NCBI GenBank assembly: GCA_944358375.1
Contig: CALVQT010000001.1
Span: 62,001-126,000 of the forward strand
DNA: 64,000 bases
Origin: an uncultured Bacilli bacterium
Lineage (GTDB): Bacteria; Bacillota_I; Bacilli_A; RF39; UBA660
Direction of reading: 5' to 3'
Part shown: one piece after another, positions 35,771 to 45,974 of the stretch
How positions within the stretch are numbered: position 1 is the stretch's first letter
Layout: the number at the start of each line of letters is the position of its first letter
Program-made: the position numbers and the translations under genes
The notes under the pieces: generated by a model
The model's input: only the letters and a program-made list of their open reading frames with translations
What the model was told of the DNA's origin: nothing
Database searches by the model: none

Positions 35771-36202
35771 ATGGCAAAAACGAAGAAAGGATTAACAATA
35801 AGTTCTCCAAGAGAAAAAGAAATTGAAAGGAGTTATATTAGTACTCAAAAAGGTAGATTAGTATTCATTGTAATGTTTTTGAATACAGTAATATTATTAG
35901 TCGGATTATTATTATCTATATATGCGATTTTTGCAGGTTATAGCAATATAGATATCAATATTAATATTAGCAAACTTGCTAATAAATTTCTAATATTTGG
36001 TGGTTTAATTATATTATTTTGTTTATACCACTACATTAATTTTTCAAATACATTAGATAGTAAAGTTAGTGCTAATTATAAAGAAGAAAAAATAGAAGTT
36101 AAACCTGCTGTTAAAAGATCTACTAAAAAAACAACATCAACTAAAAAAACGACTACATCAAAATCTAAGAAGTCAAAATCTACTGCTAAAACAAAAAAAT
36201 AA
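35771..36202 (+). CDS. small membrane protein with Lys/Thr/Ser-rich tail
   Basis: 143 residues: a short polar start, two membrane segments (about residues 30-55 and 74-94), then a long basic tail from about residue 108 in which VKPAVKRSTKKTTSTKKT and similar Lys-Thr-Ser repeats continue to the end. The tail resembles histone-like or polysaccharide-binding basic tails. I recognise no family. It is preceded by AAAGAGGTG, and by a TATAAT at 35743-35748, so it seems to be a single-gene unit. Confidence 0.6.
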   Translation: MAKTKKGLTISSPREKEIERSYISTQKGRLVFIVMFLNTVILLVGLLLSIYAIFAGYSNIDININISKLANKFLIFGGLIILFCLYHYINFSNTLDSKVSANYKEEKIEVKPAVKRSTKKTTSTKKTTTSKSKKSKSTAKTKK

Positions 36203-36607
36203 AATATAAAAGTAAGTAAAAGTAAACTTTTAATAAACTTTATTAAGAGTTTGTGTTGTGAAATATTTGGTAAAATATTAATTAAAAATATCTATATTAA
36301 AAAGAGAAAAGTTGTTTTTCTCTTTTTGTTTTATAAAATATATTATTATTATCAAAGTTTTTTAATAAATGAGTTTAAACATAGTTATTAATCAAATATT
36401 TTTTATCATATTTTTATAAATCAATGTTTAAGATGATATTTAATATTACTCAATTGAGATTTTACAATTTATATATAAACTTATTTTATTTCTATTAAAT
36501 TTTTTATTATATATTTAGATAAAATTATATAGCTCACAATTTTATAATTTGCATTTATTAATAAAAAATGATAAACTAAATTATAAGGATAATATGGAGT
36601 TGATATT
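36203..36607 (+). other. gene-free stretch before the kinase pair
   Basis: About 400 bases with no open frame worth calling on either strand. It contains a strong terminator at 36299-36330 and otherwise only A/T-rich text. The ribosome site GGAG for the first kinase gene lies at its right end (36597-36600). No clear operator or riboswitch was seen. Confidence 0.6.
36299..36330 (+). terminator. strong terminator
   Basis: AAAAAGAGAAAA (36299-36310) and TTTTCTCTTTTT (36316-36327): 12 base pairs with a five-base loop, followed by GTTTT. It lies about 100 bases after the basic-tail membrane protein. Confidence 0.75.
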
Positions 36608-38491
36608 ATGATAAATACATACATAAATAGTATAATTCTTCCTGCTGTTGGATTATTATTTCTTATAATAATAACAATTATGTATTTAAGAAAAATTAAA
36701 CTTATTAATATTTCTAATAAAATATATTTTTCATTAATTATAATATTATTAATTGTTGGGGTTTTAGAACTTATTTATCCATATACAATAAGCATTAGAT
36801 CAACAATTCCACATATAAATGATTTTATATGTAAAATTTATGTAGTATTTATATTATTTTGGCTATTATTATTTTTAATTTATATATATATGTTAATGTA
36901 TGGTAGTGATGCCATATATAATAAAAATAAAAAAATAAAATCACATTTATTAATAGTATTATTAATAATAATTACTTTAGATATATTAGTTGTTAATTTG
37001 ATAGATATTGAATATGTTGGTGGATTTGCTGGTATGCATAGTGCATTAAGCGGACCATTAATATATTTAATTTATGCAATTAGTATTATTGGTTGTTATG
37101 TTGTTATTTTAATAATAAGTATGCATAAAAGAAATATTAAAAATGTATATATAGCGCCATTAATAATAGTTTTAAGTGTATATATTATAACTATATTAAT
37201 TCAAATATTTTTTAATTATGAAGTTAATGATATAACATTTTTTAATAGTTTAATTTTAGTTGTTTTTTACTTTACTATTGAAGATCAAGATTTTAAATTA
37301 TTAGATGAATATAAGCAAGCAAAAATAGAAGCAGAAGAGGCTAATGAAGCAAAAAATATTTTTTTGGCTAATTTGTCTCATGAAATAAGGACTCCTATGA
37401 ATACTATAATAGGGTTTAGCCAAGTTTTACTTGAAGAAGAAAATTTAACAAAAGAAAAAGTATTAAATGACATTAAACAAATAAATGATGCAAACTTAAT
37501 TTTGAAAGGTTTGATTTATAATATAATAGATATTTCTAAAATAGAGAATAATGAATTTAAAATAGACGAAAAGAGATATCTTTTAGAAACTATGATATTT
37601 CAAATAAATAGTTTGATTCCAGCAAGAATTGTTAATGATGAATTAAGATTTACAATTGAATTAAATGAGAATATGCCAAAAGAATATTATGGTGATTATC
37701 TAAAAATTTATAAAATATTAACATATGTTTTATTAAATGCTATATCAACCACTGCATATGGAGAAGTTAAATTAAATATAGATGGTAAAGTAATTGAAAA
37801 TGATTTTTTTGAATTTGAATTTTTAATTTCAAATACTGGACATTTAATGACTAAGGATAATTTCGAAAAAGGGTTAGAAGATTTTGTAAATATTAAAAAT
37901 AATCAAAATAATTTAGATAATAACAAATTAGGTTTAATTATAGCAAAGGAATTAATTAAAATTGTAAATGGAAATATTGATTTTATAAATGAAAAAGGTC
38001 AAGGCACAAAATATTTTATAAAAATTAAACAAAAAATATTAGATTACTCTAAAATAGGAAATATATTTGAAAATAATTTAAAAGGCATAGCAACAACTAG
38101 AAACATATTAAATTTAAAAGGAAAGACTGCTTTAGTAGTTGATGATGGACAAGTAAATTTAGATATGTCTAGGAGAAGTTTAGAACAATATAATTTAAAT
38201 ATTATTACTGTTAAAAGTGGTAAGGAGTGCATTGATATAGTTAAGAATATGCATATAGATATAATTTTTTTAGATCATTATATGCCAGATATGGATGGTA
38301 TTGCAACTATAAAAGCGTTACATGCTCTAGAATGTAAATTACCTCCTATTGTAGCATTAACTGCTAATAATTATGATGCACTTAAAACTAATTATATTGC
38401 ACAAGGATTTGATGAATATTTATCAAAACCAATTGTATTTAAAGAAATGAATAGAGTTATGAATAAATATTTTAAAAAAGATGATTTATAG
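36608..38491 (+). CDS. hybrid sensor histidine kinase 1: His kept, ATP site degenerate
   Basis: Domains: seven or so membrane segments (about 1-230, 7TM histidine-kinase-like), a HisKA domain with [20 protein letters not shown] (phospho-accepting H258), a HATPase region and a receiver. The HATPase keeps [11 protein letters not shown], but the G1 box, normally DTGxGI, is NTGHLM, and the G2 box reads [11 protein letters not shown], so the nucleotide site is damaged. The receiver is complete: [34 protein letters not shown]. 627 residues. It is 12 bases ahead of a second kinase with the reverse defects, so they probably work as a pair. No signal or output gene is close by. Confidence 0.88.
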   Translation: MINTYINSIILPAVGLLFLIIITIMYLRKIKLINISNKIYFSLIIILLIVGVLELIYPYTISIRSTIPHINDFICKIYVVFILFWLLLFLIYIYMLMYGSDAIYNKNKKIKSHLLIVLLIIITLDILVVNLIDIEYVGGFAGMHSALSGPLIYLIYAISIIGCYVVILIISMHKRNIKNVYIAPLIIVLSVYIITILIQIFFNYEVNDITFFNSLILVVFYFTIEDQDFKLLDEYKQAKIEAEEANEAKNIFLANLSHEIRTPMNTIIGFSQVLLEEENLTKEKVLNDIKQINDANLILKGLIYNIIDISKIENNEFKIDEKRYLLETMIFQINSLIPARIVNDELRFTIELNENMPKEYYGDYLKIYKILTYVLLNAISTTAYGEVKLNIDGKVIENDFFEFEFLISNTGHLMTKDNFEKGLEDFVNIKNNQNNLDNNKLGLIIAKELIKIVNGNIDFINEKGQGTKYFIKIKQKILDYSKIGNIFENNLKGIATTRNILNLKGKTALVVDDGQVNLDMSRRSLEQYNLNIITVKSGKECIDIVKNMHIDIIFLDHYMPDMDGIATIKALHALECKLPPIVALTANNYDALKTNYIAQGFDEYLSKPIVFKEMNRVMNKYFKKDDL

Positions 38492-38503
38492 GAGGAATTA
38501 AAT

Positions 38504-40363
38504 ATGTTAAATACAATGTTACCAACAATATCCAGCTTACTATTTTTAATAATTTTAATTTTAGTATTTAATTCTAAAAATAAAATAAATAACATTACAA
38601 ATAAAATATTTAAATTATATATAAATGTATGTTTAATTTTTTGCTTTAGTGAATTATTATTTATATATTTAATGTTTAACTCTAGTGTTGAAATACTTCT
38701 TTATATATGTTGGAGAATACATTGGTTTGTTGGGTGTTTTTATTGGGGACTATTGCTAATATATTTAATAACATTGATAAAAAAAATAAAAGTTAATAAA
38801 ATAAAAGATTTATTTTATTATGATATTAAATTGAAAATATTAATATTAATATTTTCAATAATTCCATTTATTACATTTATAATTCCAATTAATAGTATTG
38901 ATATTATGATTGCTAATAATGAATTAATATTTAGTAATGAAACTTTAAATATATTTATTATTGTCTATTGTTCAATTGTTTTATTAATTTTATATATATA
39001 TTATATAAAAAATAGAAAATTTGTAAGCAAAGCTTGCGGTTTTACTATATATATAATAATAATTAGTACAATTTTATTTATTATTTTACAAATTAATATA
39101 AATACTATTCCTTTTTATTTTTTATTAAGTGTAGTATTAGCATATATTTTATATTTTAATTATGCTAATCCTGATATTGCAATAATGAATGAAATAGTAT
39201 CAACAAATCAAAATATTGAAAAAATGAATAGAACAAAAACAGATTTTTTATCAAATATGGGATATGAAATAAAAATACCAATGGATTTAATATCTAATTT
39301 GTGTGAAAGTATACAAACTTTAGATGATTTTAATGATGAAAAAATAAAAAAAGAATTAACACAAATTATTATTTCCGGAAATAATTTACTTGAAATAGTT
39401 AATAATGTTCTTGATATATCTAAAATCGAAAGTGGGCAAGTAACGATTTTAGAAAGAGAATATAATTTAAAAGATATGCTTGATGATATTAGTAATAGAG
39501 TCATTTCAACAATTTCTGATAAAAATGTTAAATACACTTTGATGTTTGACTATAATATCTCATCTATTCTTATTGGGGATTACTCTAAATTATATACAGC
39601 AATATTAAATATAGCAATTAATAGTGCTAAATTTACTAAAGTTGGAAAAATAATTTTATCTGTAACTAGTAGTAAAAATAATAATTACGAAAAAATATTA
39701 TTTAAAATAAGTGATACTGGCAATGGAATAAGAAACGAGGAAAAGGATCAACTATTTCTTAAAAATGCAAAACTACATAATGAATTTGGTGATGAAATTA
39801 ATGATATTGGTCTTGGTTATGTTATTGCTAAAGATTACATAGAGCAATTGGGTGGAAAAATATGGTTTGAAAGTGAACTTAGAGTAGGAACTACTTTTTA
39901 TGTAGAAGTAGTACAAAAAATAAAAGATTTCACACCACTTAGCAATACAAAGAAAATTATGATTAATAATAATGAATTAAAACCAGATTATAGTAATAAA
40001 ACGATATTAATAGTTGATGATAATAAACCTAATATTAAAGTCGTTAAAAGATTGTTAGAAAAATATAATATTAAAGTTGATAGTGTACTTAGTGGCCAAG
40101 AATGTATTTATAAAATAAAAGGTGAAAACAAATATGACTTAATATTTATGGATCAAGTAATGGATGGTATTAGTGGAATAGAAACCCTTAGGGTATTAAA
40201 AGAATTAAAAAGTTATAAATTACCACCTATAATAGCATTAACTGCGAATGCAATGAATGATACTAAAGATTTATTTTTAAAAGAGGGGTTTGATGATTAT
40301 TTATCTAAACCCATTACTATAAATCAATTGGATAAAATTGTTAATAAGTATTTTAAAGAGTAA
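38504..40363 (+). CDS. hybrid sensor kinase-like 2: ATP site kept, His replaced by Tyr
   Basis: Same layout as the kinase before it: about seven membrane segments, HisKA-like helices, HATPase and receiver. In the H box the text is SNMGYEIKIPMDLI, so the phospho-accepting His is Tyr (Y254). The ATP site looks good: ILNIAINSAKFTKVG (N box), ISDTGNGIRNEE (G1), IGLGYVIAKDYIEQLGGKI (G2). The receiver is intact: LIVDDNKPN, FMDQVMDGISG, ALTANAM, LSKPI. 619 residues. It follows GGAGGAATTAAAT, only 12 bases after kinase 1. It cannot phosphorylate itself in the usual way, but could donate phosphate to H258 of kinase 1. Confidence 0.88.
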   Translation: MLNTMLPTISSLLFLIILILVFNSKNKINNITNKIFKLYINVCLIFCFSELLFIYLMFNSSVEILLYICWRIHWFVGCFYWGLLLIYLITLIKKIKVNKIKDLFYYDIKLKILILIFSIIPFITFIIPINSIDIMIANNELIFSNETLNIFIIVYCSIVLLILYIYYIKNRKFVSKACGFTIYIIIISTILFIILQININTIPFYFLLSVVLAYILYFNYANPDIAIMNEIVSTNQNIEKMNRTKTDFLSNMGYEIKIPMDLISNLCESIQTLDDFNDEKIKKELTQIIISGNNLLEIVNNVLDISKIESGQVTILEREYNLKDMLDDISNRVISTISDKNVKYTLMFDYNISSILIGDYSKLYTAILNIAINSAKFTKVGKIILSVTSSKNNNYEKILFKISDTGNGIRNEEKDQLFLKNAKLHNEFGDEINDIGLGYVIAKDYIEQLGGKIWFESELRVGTTFYVEVVQKIKDFTPLSNTKKIMINNNELKPDYSNKTILIVDDNKPNIKVVKRLLEKYNIKVDSVLSGQECIYKIKGENKYDLIFMDQVMDGISGIETLRVLKELKSYKLPPIIALTANAMNDTKDLFLKEGFDDYLSKPITINQLDKIVNKYFKE

Positions 40364-40520
40364 TAAAGTAAATATAAAAAATATGTATTATTTGTTTATT
40401 CTTGGAACTTTATACTGAAATATTATTTAATGCAATTGAAGTACAATATATTAATAAATAGTTAAAAATTATACTTTATATTTTTATAGATATTTGTTAT
40501 AATACTCTAGAGGGATAAAT

Positions 40521-41249
40521 ATGAGGTCAGTTGGCAAAATTATTATAATTTTTATAATTATATTATTTTTTACTGGTTGTGCTATTAAGAATGATAATAC
40601 TATGTATATTAGTGATAATGGAAATATGACTTATGAAATAATAGTTGCATTTGATAAAGAATTATTATCTAATATAATCAATATAAATAATATAAATAAT
40701 AATAATATTGTGGAAATTACTGATGATATGATGATTAATTTTGTTCAAAATAATGCTATTATGGCATTACCATATTTAGATGGATTGAAAAAAGAAAAAT
40801 TTATAGATGAAAATTATGTTGGAACTAAATATATATATGAAGTTGATAATATAGATGATATTTCTACTAATGAAAAAAAGACTATCAATTTAGGAGATTT
40901 AAAATCTAATAAGAAATTAACTGATGAAAAATTATTTTCTAAACAAGGATATAAATATACAGCAAATTATATTTTTGATTTTGTAGAGAAAAACGAAATT
41001 GATAAAATAGAGTATGTTTCTAGTTTTAAAGTAACATTACCAAGAAAATCAATAATTAATAATGCTGATATTGTTAGTGATGATGGCAAGACATTAATTT
41101 GGAATTTAAATAATTCAGATAAAACTGTTAATTTTAGTTTTAGTTTAAAAAATAGTAATTTATCATTTATACTAGGCGTATTTAGTATAGCTTTTATAAT
41201 AACAACGACTATTATAGTTGTAATAAACAGGGAAGGAATTGAGAAATAA
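40521..41249 (+). CDS. lipoprotein with C-terminal membrane segment (LppM/DUF3153-like)
   Basis: A signal peptide ends in a lipobox, LFFTGCAIK, giving a lipid-bound Cys near residue 20. The ectodomain contains NTMYISDNGNMTYEIIVAFD, like the small domain of LppM/DUF3153-type lipoproteins, with a second membrane segment near the end (FILGVFSIAFIITTTII) and a short charged tail. Being lipidated and membrane-spanning is unusual but known in that group. TATAAT at 40498-40503 gives a very short leader. Its stop overlaps the ATG of the CHAP gene (TAATG), linking the two. Role unknown, maybe in envelope maintenance. Confidence 0.7.
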   Translation: MRSVGKIIIIFIIILFFTGCAIKNDNTMYISDNGNMTYEIIVAFDKELLSNIININNINNNNIVEITDDMMINFVQNNAIMALPYLDGLKKEKFIDENYVGTKYIYEVDNIDDISTNEKKTINLGDLKSNKKLTDEKLFSKQGYKYTANYIFDFVEKNEIDKIEYVSSFKVTLPRKSIINNADIVSDDGKTLIWNLNNSDKTVNFSFSLKNSNLSFILGVFSIAFIITTTIIVVINREGIEK

Positions 41250-42136
41250 TGAATAATAATAAGTTTTATTTGCTATTTATACCAATTATTTTAATAATAG
41301 TAATATCATTAACTATAATAGAAGCTACTTTAAATGATAATCATGTTGATGCTATTGAAGTCAATGATAAATTTAATAGTAATTTATTATTTTATAACAA
41401 TGTAATATATATAGATTACGATGAAATATTAAATTTTAATTCTCAAATAAATAATTTAATTAATGTTTCTTCATCATTAAATTCTTTAGTTGATATTTTT
41501 ATGAAAGAAGATAAAAATATAAAGATGTATTCAGAAGAAGATAATAAAGTTTTAGAAACAAATCTTAGCAAAGAACTTGCTCAAAAACTTTTCGGTAGTT
41601 ATTTAAATATTAAAAATGATGTTGTATTAAAAATATTATTTAGAGATGCTAATAATAGACAAGAAGTTAAGAACATTGATTTTAAAATAAATAAAGAACA
41701 AATATTAAGAGAGGGAATTGTTAAAACAGCAGTTGAACAAGTAGGAAATACAGGCGAAAAATATTGGGAATGGTATGGATATAATCACAGAGTAGAATGG
41801 TGTGCTGTATTTGTATCTTGGGTAGCTGAACAATATGATTTAATTGATTCTGGAGTAATGCCTAAATTTATATGGGTAAAAAAGGGTGTTGATTTCTTTA
41901 AAGAAAAAAAACAGCTTAAATTCCCTAATGAATATACTCCAAAAGGAGGCGACATTATTTTTTATAATTGGAATGCTCATGAAAATGACATAATAGATCA
42001 TGTTGGAATTGTAGAAAAAGTTCAAAATGGATATGTATATGCTATTGAAGGAAATGTTGGATATAAAGATGTTCAAAGAAAGAAATATAAATTAAATAGT
42101 TCATATATATATGCTTATGGTGTTCCACAATTCTAA
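41249..42136 (+). CDS. membrane-anchored CHAP domain amidase/peptidase
   Basis: CHAP enzymes cut peptidoglycan peptides or amide links. One N-terminal membrane anchor, about 130 residues of linker/unknown domain, then CHAP: VEWCAVFVSWVAEQYDL with the Cys (C185), GGDIIFYNWNAHENDIIDHVGIVEKV with the His (H251), and AIEGNVG with the third polar residue. The active site looks complete, so this is likely a cell-wall hydrolase outside the membrane. It overlaps the lipoprotein gene by one base, and the next gene follows after 32 bases. Confidence 0.85.
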   Translation: MNNNKFYLLFIPIILIIVISLTIIEATLNDNHVDAIEVNDKFNSNLLFYNNVIYIDYDEILNFNSQINNLINVSSSLNSLVDIFMKEDKNIKMYSEEDNKVLETNLSKELAQKLFGSYLNIKNDVVLKILFRDANNRQEVKNIDFKINKEQILREGIVKTAVEQVGNTGEKYWEWYGYNHRVEWCAVFVSWVAEQYDLIDSGVMPKFIWVKKGVDFFKEKKQLKFPNEYTPKGGDIIFYNWNAHENDIIDHVGIVEKVQNGYVYAIEGNVGYKDVQRKKYKLNSSYIYAYGVPQF

Positions 42137-42168
42137 AATAAATTTTATAAGTATCAAGAGGAGTCTTT

Positions 42169-42981
42169 ATGAATGATAAGATTGCAATTGTTGTTAATAA
42201 TGCTAATGTAAAAGTAAATGTTTATGAAACGATTGATGCCATAAAAGAAGCAGGATTTAAAAATGTTTTTATACAGTGGTATAATAGAAATTGGAATATT
42301 AGTCAAGAAAAGCAGTTAAAATATATTAAGAATAAAGGACTTAATATAATTTTTGCTCATTTAAGTTATGATATGATAGACTATATTTGGTTAGATAATC
42401 CACTTGGTGATAAAATATTAAATAATTATATGAAAGACATAAAAATATGCCATGATAATGGCATTTATTTTGTAATAATGCATTTAAATAAAAATTTTAA
42501 ATCTCCTAAATATAATAAATTAGGCCTTAAAAGAATAGAAAAATTAGCAAATTATGCAAAAGAATTAAATGTGAAAATTGCTTTTGAAAATGTAGAATTA
42601 AAGGGCTATTTAGAATATATTATTGACAATATAAATTTAGATAATATCGGAATATGTTTCGATAGTGGTCATTATCATACATTTTATAAAGATGATTTTG
42701 ATTTACAAAAATTTAAAAATAAAATATTTGCTGTTCATCTACATGATAATTTTCAAAATGGAGATCTTCATTTAATACCATTTGATGGAAATAATAATTG
42801 GAATGAGATAATAAAAAAGTTAAATGATGCGAATTATAAAGGATATATTACTATGGAACAAAGATATTCAGATAAATATTTAAGTATGGATATACTATCA
42901 TTCTATAAAAAAAGTATTGAGATTGGAAAAAAATTATATCTAATGAGTACAAATAATAAAATAAATGTACAAAAAAAATAA
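42169..42981 (+). CDS. sugar phosphate isomerase/epimerase (TIM barrel) family protein
   Basis: A 270-residue TIM barrel of the xylose isomerase-like / AP endonuclease 2 superfamily: FIQWYNRNWNISQEKQ, IIFAHLSYDMID, YFVIMHLN, VKIAFENVELKGYLEYI, IGICFDSGHYHTFY, IFAVHLHDNFQNGDLHL and YITMEQRYS. The His, Glu and Asp of these strands are the usual metal ligands. The substrate (sugar, inositol-type compound or DNA) cannot be told from sequence, and no sugar operon is around. It starts after AAGAGGAG. Confidence 0.8.
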   Translation: MNDKIAIVVNNANVKVNVYETIDAIKEAGFKNVFIQWYNRNWNISQEKQLKYIKNKGLNIIFAHLSYDMIDYIWLDNPLGDKILNNYMKDIKICHDNGIYFVIMHLNKNFKSPKYNKLGLKRIEKLANYAKELNVKIAFENVELKGYLEYIIDNINLDNIGICFDSGHYHTFYKDDFDLQKFKNKIFAVHLHDNFQNGDLHLIPFDGNNNWNEIIKKLNDANYKGYITMEQRYSDKYLSMDILSFYKKSIEIGKKLYLMSTNNKINVQKK

Positions 42982-43015
42982 ATTTTATGGTAAAATTTAT
43001 TAAAGGAGAATATTT

Positions 43016-43543
43016 ATGAAATCATTAAAAGAATTGTTTATAAGAAATATACCTATTAAAAACTACATAATTACATTTGTTGTATCATTATTAATTATTA
43101 TTATATCAATATATGCAAGATTATTTTATTTAAATTATAGAGATAATATGAAAAAAATAAGTGTATTTCAAGATGAGTCTATCAAACAAATTAACACAGA
43201 AGATATAGAATTTGCATTAAATGAGATGAGTGATGCTATACTATATGTAAGCTATACTGGAAATAGTGAAATATATAATAATGAGAAAAAAATATTAAGA
43301 GAGATAAAGAAAAATAATTTAACAGAAAAAATAATTTATTGGAATGTATCAGATTTACTTGAAGATAACGAATATTTAGAAATATTAAAAGAAACATACC
43401 CTTCAATTAAAGATGAAATTACTGCGGCACCATTATTTATATATGTAAATGGTGGAGAACCTATAGAAGCTATGAGTAGTGAACTTAAAATTGTAGATGT
43501 AAATGTATTTAATAAATTAATAGAGATTTATGATATAGAGTAA
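43016..43543 (+). CDS. membrane-anchored thioredoxin-like protein without CxxC
   Basis: 175 residues with one N-terminal membrane segment and a short coiled region, then a fold reminiscent of thioredoxin: DAILYVSYTGNSEIYNNEKKI, EKIIYWNVSDLLED, and APLFIYVNGGEPIEAM, which has the cis-Pro position (AP) of thioredoxins. There is no CxxC or any Cys in the domain, so it is not a redox enzyme. Its role is unknown; it precedes the Tad-like surface locus and may be a helper of it. Starts after AAAGGAG. Confidence 0.5.
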   Translation: MKSLKELFIRNIPIKNYIITFVVSLLIIIISIYARLFYLNYRDNMKKISVFQDESIKQINTEDIEFALNEMSDAILYVSYTGNSEIYNNEKKILREIKKNNLTEKIIYWNVSDLLEDNEYLEILKETYPSIKDEITAAPLFIYVNGGEPIEAMSSELKIVDVNVFNKLIEIYDIE

Positions 43544-43622
43544 AATAATTGAAAATTTACATGTATATTATAACTCTTTTTTTTTATATAATTTTATGAT
43601 ATTATTATATTAGGAGAGGGTA

Positions 43623-45260
43623 ATGAAGGAATATATTGTTTTAAAAATAGAAAATAATACATTATATTTTGATTTTAAAATAATCAGTAAAGACGAACGT
43701 TTTTTTGTAAATAAAAATAATTTCAATTCTGATACTCTTTACTATGACTTAAAATATTATAAAAAAAATATTAGCAAAATAATTATATTATTAAAGAAAA
43801 AAGAACAGACTATAACTACTTTAAAGATTAATAGATTGATAACATTTAAATATATTATAGAATTAATTAATCAATTAAATATACAAATATTAACTCTTAA
43901 CTTTTTATCAACAATTGATATGAGTGATTATGAATTATTTTTAGATTGTAAAACTTTAAGAGTTATCAATTGCTATTTTATGCCATCATCTTATAAAGAA
44001 ATGTTTAATAAAAATAAAGTAATTGTTAATCAATCTATAACTAAAAATATAACGGATAGATTTATGCAAATGCAAAAAATAAACAATAAAGATAAACTTT
44101 ATTATAGTAAAGTAGTTAATATTAAAGAAGAATATATAGAATTATTAAGCGATTTAGAAGAATTTTTAAAAATTAATTATAAATTAAAAGCTATTAATAT
44201 ATATGTTTACTCCAAAGAATTAATATCTAAAATTATAGATTTAGTAAGAAAAGATGAATCAAAAAATGTAGTAATATATTTACATCAAGAAACAGATAAA
44301 GGAAATTTTATAGTTAATAATTTCTCATGGTTAAAAGAATTGAGTAATAAATGTAGAGACGAGTTTATATGTGAATTTAGAATTGTATATGCTAATTCTT
44401 TTTTAAGTAAAAATCTTTTTAAACAACTAACATTCAATAATTTAAAATTAATTTTAATATTATGTTTGTATGTATCTGTAGTATCATTATTGATATATAA
44501 ATCATATGAATATATAGAAAAATTAAGTATAGATAAATTAAATGCTAGTTTGTCTGAAAACAAAAATGAAACAACAGACGATTTTGAAGAAGATAATGAA
44601 TTTGAAGAAGATGAAAATATAGATGATAATGATACAAATATAATAGATAATAATGATTCAAATCAAGAAAAGGAAGAAGATAACAAATATTATTTTGAAA
44701 ATTCTTTATCAAAATTAAAAAAAATCAATAATGAAACAATTGGATATTTAACTATACCAAATACGGAAATATCTTATCCTGTAGTACAGCACTCTGATAA
44801 TGGATATTATTTAATTAGGGATTTTTATAAAAATAAATCTTCTATGGGATGGATATATTTAGACTATAGAAATAATGTTAATAATTTAAATGATAATACA
44901 ATTATATATGGACATAACATGATAAATGATACTATGTTTGGTTCACTTGATAAAGTGTTGGATTCATCATGGAGAAAAAAAGAAGAAAATATGATTGTTA
45001 CATTGGATACAGAAGTAAAACAATATAAATTTAAAATATTTTCTGCATATAAAGTTGATTATACAACTGATTATTTAGTTAATGATTTTGATAATAATAA
45101 AGAAAAAGAAGAATTTATTAATTTAATTACAAAAAGAAGTTTAATTAAAACACAAACAAAAATTGATATTAATGATAAAATATTAACTTTATCAACATGC
45201 AGTGGAAGCAGTAGTAATAATAGAAGGTTAGTTGTTCATGCTGTTTTATTAAAAAAATAG
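43623..45260 (+). CDS. class B sortase with large N-terminal cytoplasmic domain
   Basis: The catalytic part sits at the C-terminus: ETIGYLTIPNTEISYPVVQ, SSMGWIYLDYRNN, the His in IIYGHNMINDTMFGSL (H431), the Cys in ILTLSTCSGSS (C526) and the Arg in NNRRLVVHAVLLKK (R535), so it should be active. Before it come about 275 residues of unknown, Lys/Asn/Ile-rich cytoplasmic text, one membrane segment (LILILCLYVSVVSLLIY) and a very acidic linker (residues about 315-355). Such an N-domain is not usual for sortases. It leads the unit with two anchored proteins and the 1475-residue secreted protein, which are likely its partners, although no LPxTG or NPxTx sorting tail was seen. Confidence 0.88.
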   Translation: MKEYIVLKIENNTLYFDFKIISKDERFFVNKNNFNSDTLYYDLKYYKKNISKIIILLKKKEQTITTLKINRLITFKYIIELINQLNIQILTLNFLSTIDMSDYELFLDCKTLRVINCYFMPSSYKEMFNKNKVIVNQSITKNITDRFMQMQKINNKDKLYYSKVVNIKEEYIELLSDLEEFLKINYKLKAINIYVYSKELISKIIDLVRKDESKNVVIYLHQETDKGNFIVNNFSWLKELSNKCRDEFICEFRIVYANSFLSKNLFKQLTFNNLKLILILCLYVSVVSLLIYKSYEYIEKLSIDKLNASLSENKNETTDDFEEDNEFEEDENIDDNDTNIIDNNDSNQEKEEDNKYYFENSLSKLKKINNETIGYLTIPNTEISYPVVQHSDNGYYLIRDFYKNKSSMGWIYLDYRNNVNNLNDNTIIYGHNMINDTMFGSLDKVLDSSWRKKEENMIVTLDTEVKQYKFKIFSAYKVDYTTDYLVNDFDNNKEKEEFINLITKRSLIKTQTKIDINDKILTLSTCSGSSSNNRRLVVHAVLLKK

Positions 45261-45275
45261 AAAGGAGTATTTAAA

Positions 45276-45911
45276 GTGAAGAAAATAATAATATGTATTT
45301 TTTTGATTTTGCCAATATCCATAGACGCATTATGTAGTAATGAAATAAGAGATAAAGGCAAAGAACTAGCAGAAAAGATAACAACTGAAATAAGTTATAA
45401 TGAATCAAGAAATACCTATACATTTACTTTATATAATGTAGATAATGACATGAAAATATATTATTCTAATCATACTTATAAGCCAAATAATGGAATAGTT
45501 TCATTATCAAATATATCTGAAGGTACAAATGTAACAGTAGATATATATTATACTGATTCTTGCGATGAACAAGTACATATTATAAAAAAGACAATGCCTT
45601 ATTATAATAGATATTTTGAAAGTTTAATATGTGATGGATATGAGGATAAATTGTATGCTTGTTCAACTAAATTTACCTCTTACTATATAACTGAAGAAAT
45701 AGTAAAATTAGCAATTAATAATTATGATACTCAACAAATACCTATTGACGTAGAAGTACCCATTGAAGAAAAACCACAACCAACAATTATTGATAAAGCA
45801 AAAGATGTTATAAATGAATGGGGATACAAAGTTGCATTGGCTGTATGTAGTTCTTTAATTGCTATAATTATTGGTAATAGCATGTATAGAAAAGAGGTAC
45901 ATGGTGTTTAA
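45276..45911 (+). CDS. secreted, C-terminally anchored ectodomain protein A (Cys-containing)
   Basis: Signal peptide (KKIIICIFLILPISIDALC), a ~130-residue ectodomain with Cys near both ends, a Pro-rich stretch, and a C-terminal membrane segment (LAVCSSLIAIIIG) with a short basic tail. It starts with GTG behind AAAGGAG, the only suitable start. The end of the ectodomain, KKTMPYYNRYFESLICDGY, matches the protein encoded next (KTIPQYNSYSKTAYCEQY), with Cys in the same place: the two are paralogues. No known family is recognised. Likely part of the same envelope structure as the giant secreted protein. Confidence 0.6.
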   Translation: MKKIIICIFLILPISIDALCSNEIRDKGKELAEKITTEISYNESRNTYTFTLYNVDNDMKIYYSNHTYKPNNGIVSLSNISEGTNVTVDIYYTDSCDEQVHIIKKTMPYYNRYFESLICDGYEDKLYACSTKFTSYYITEEIVKLAINNYDTQQIPIDVEVPIEEKPQPTIIDKAKDVINEWGYKVALAVCSSLIAIIIGNSMYRKEVHGV

Positions 45912-45974
45912 AAAATAATGACTTTTTATTATTTTTTTGATACAATTTGTATGATAATAGAAGGAGTAATTAAT

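Noticed and set aside
36121..36200. Lys-Thr-Ser repeats at 36.1 kb as a DNA repeat array
   Set aside because: The repetition is at the amino-acid level in a basic tail; the codons vary and there is no fixed unit or spacer, so it is not a CRISPR or tandem array.
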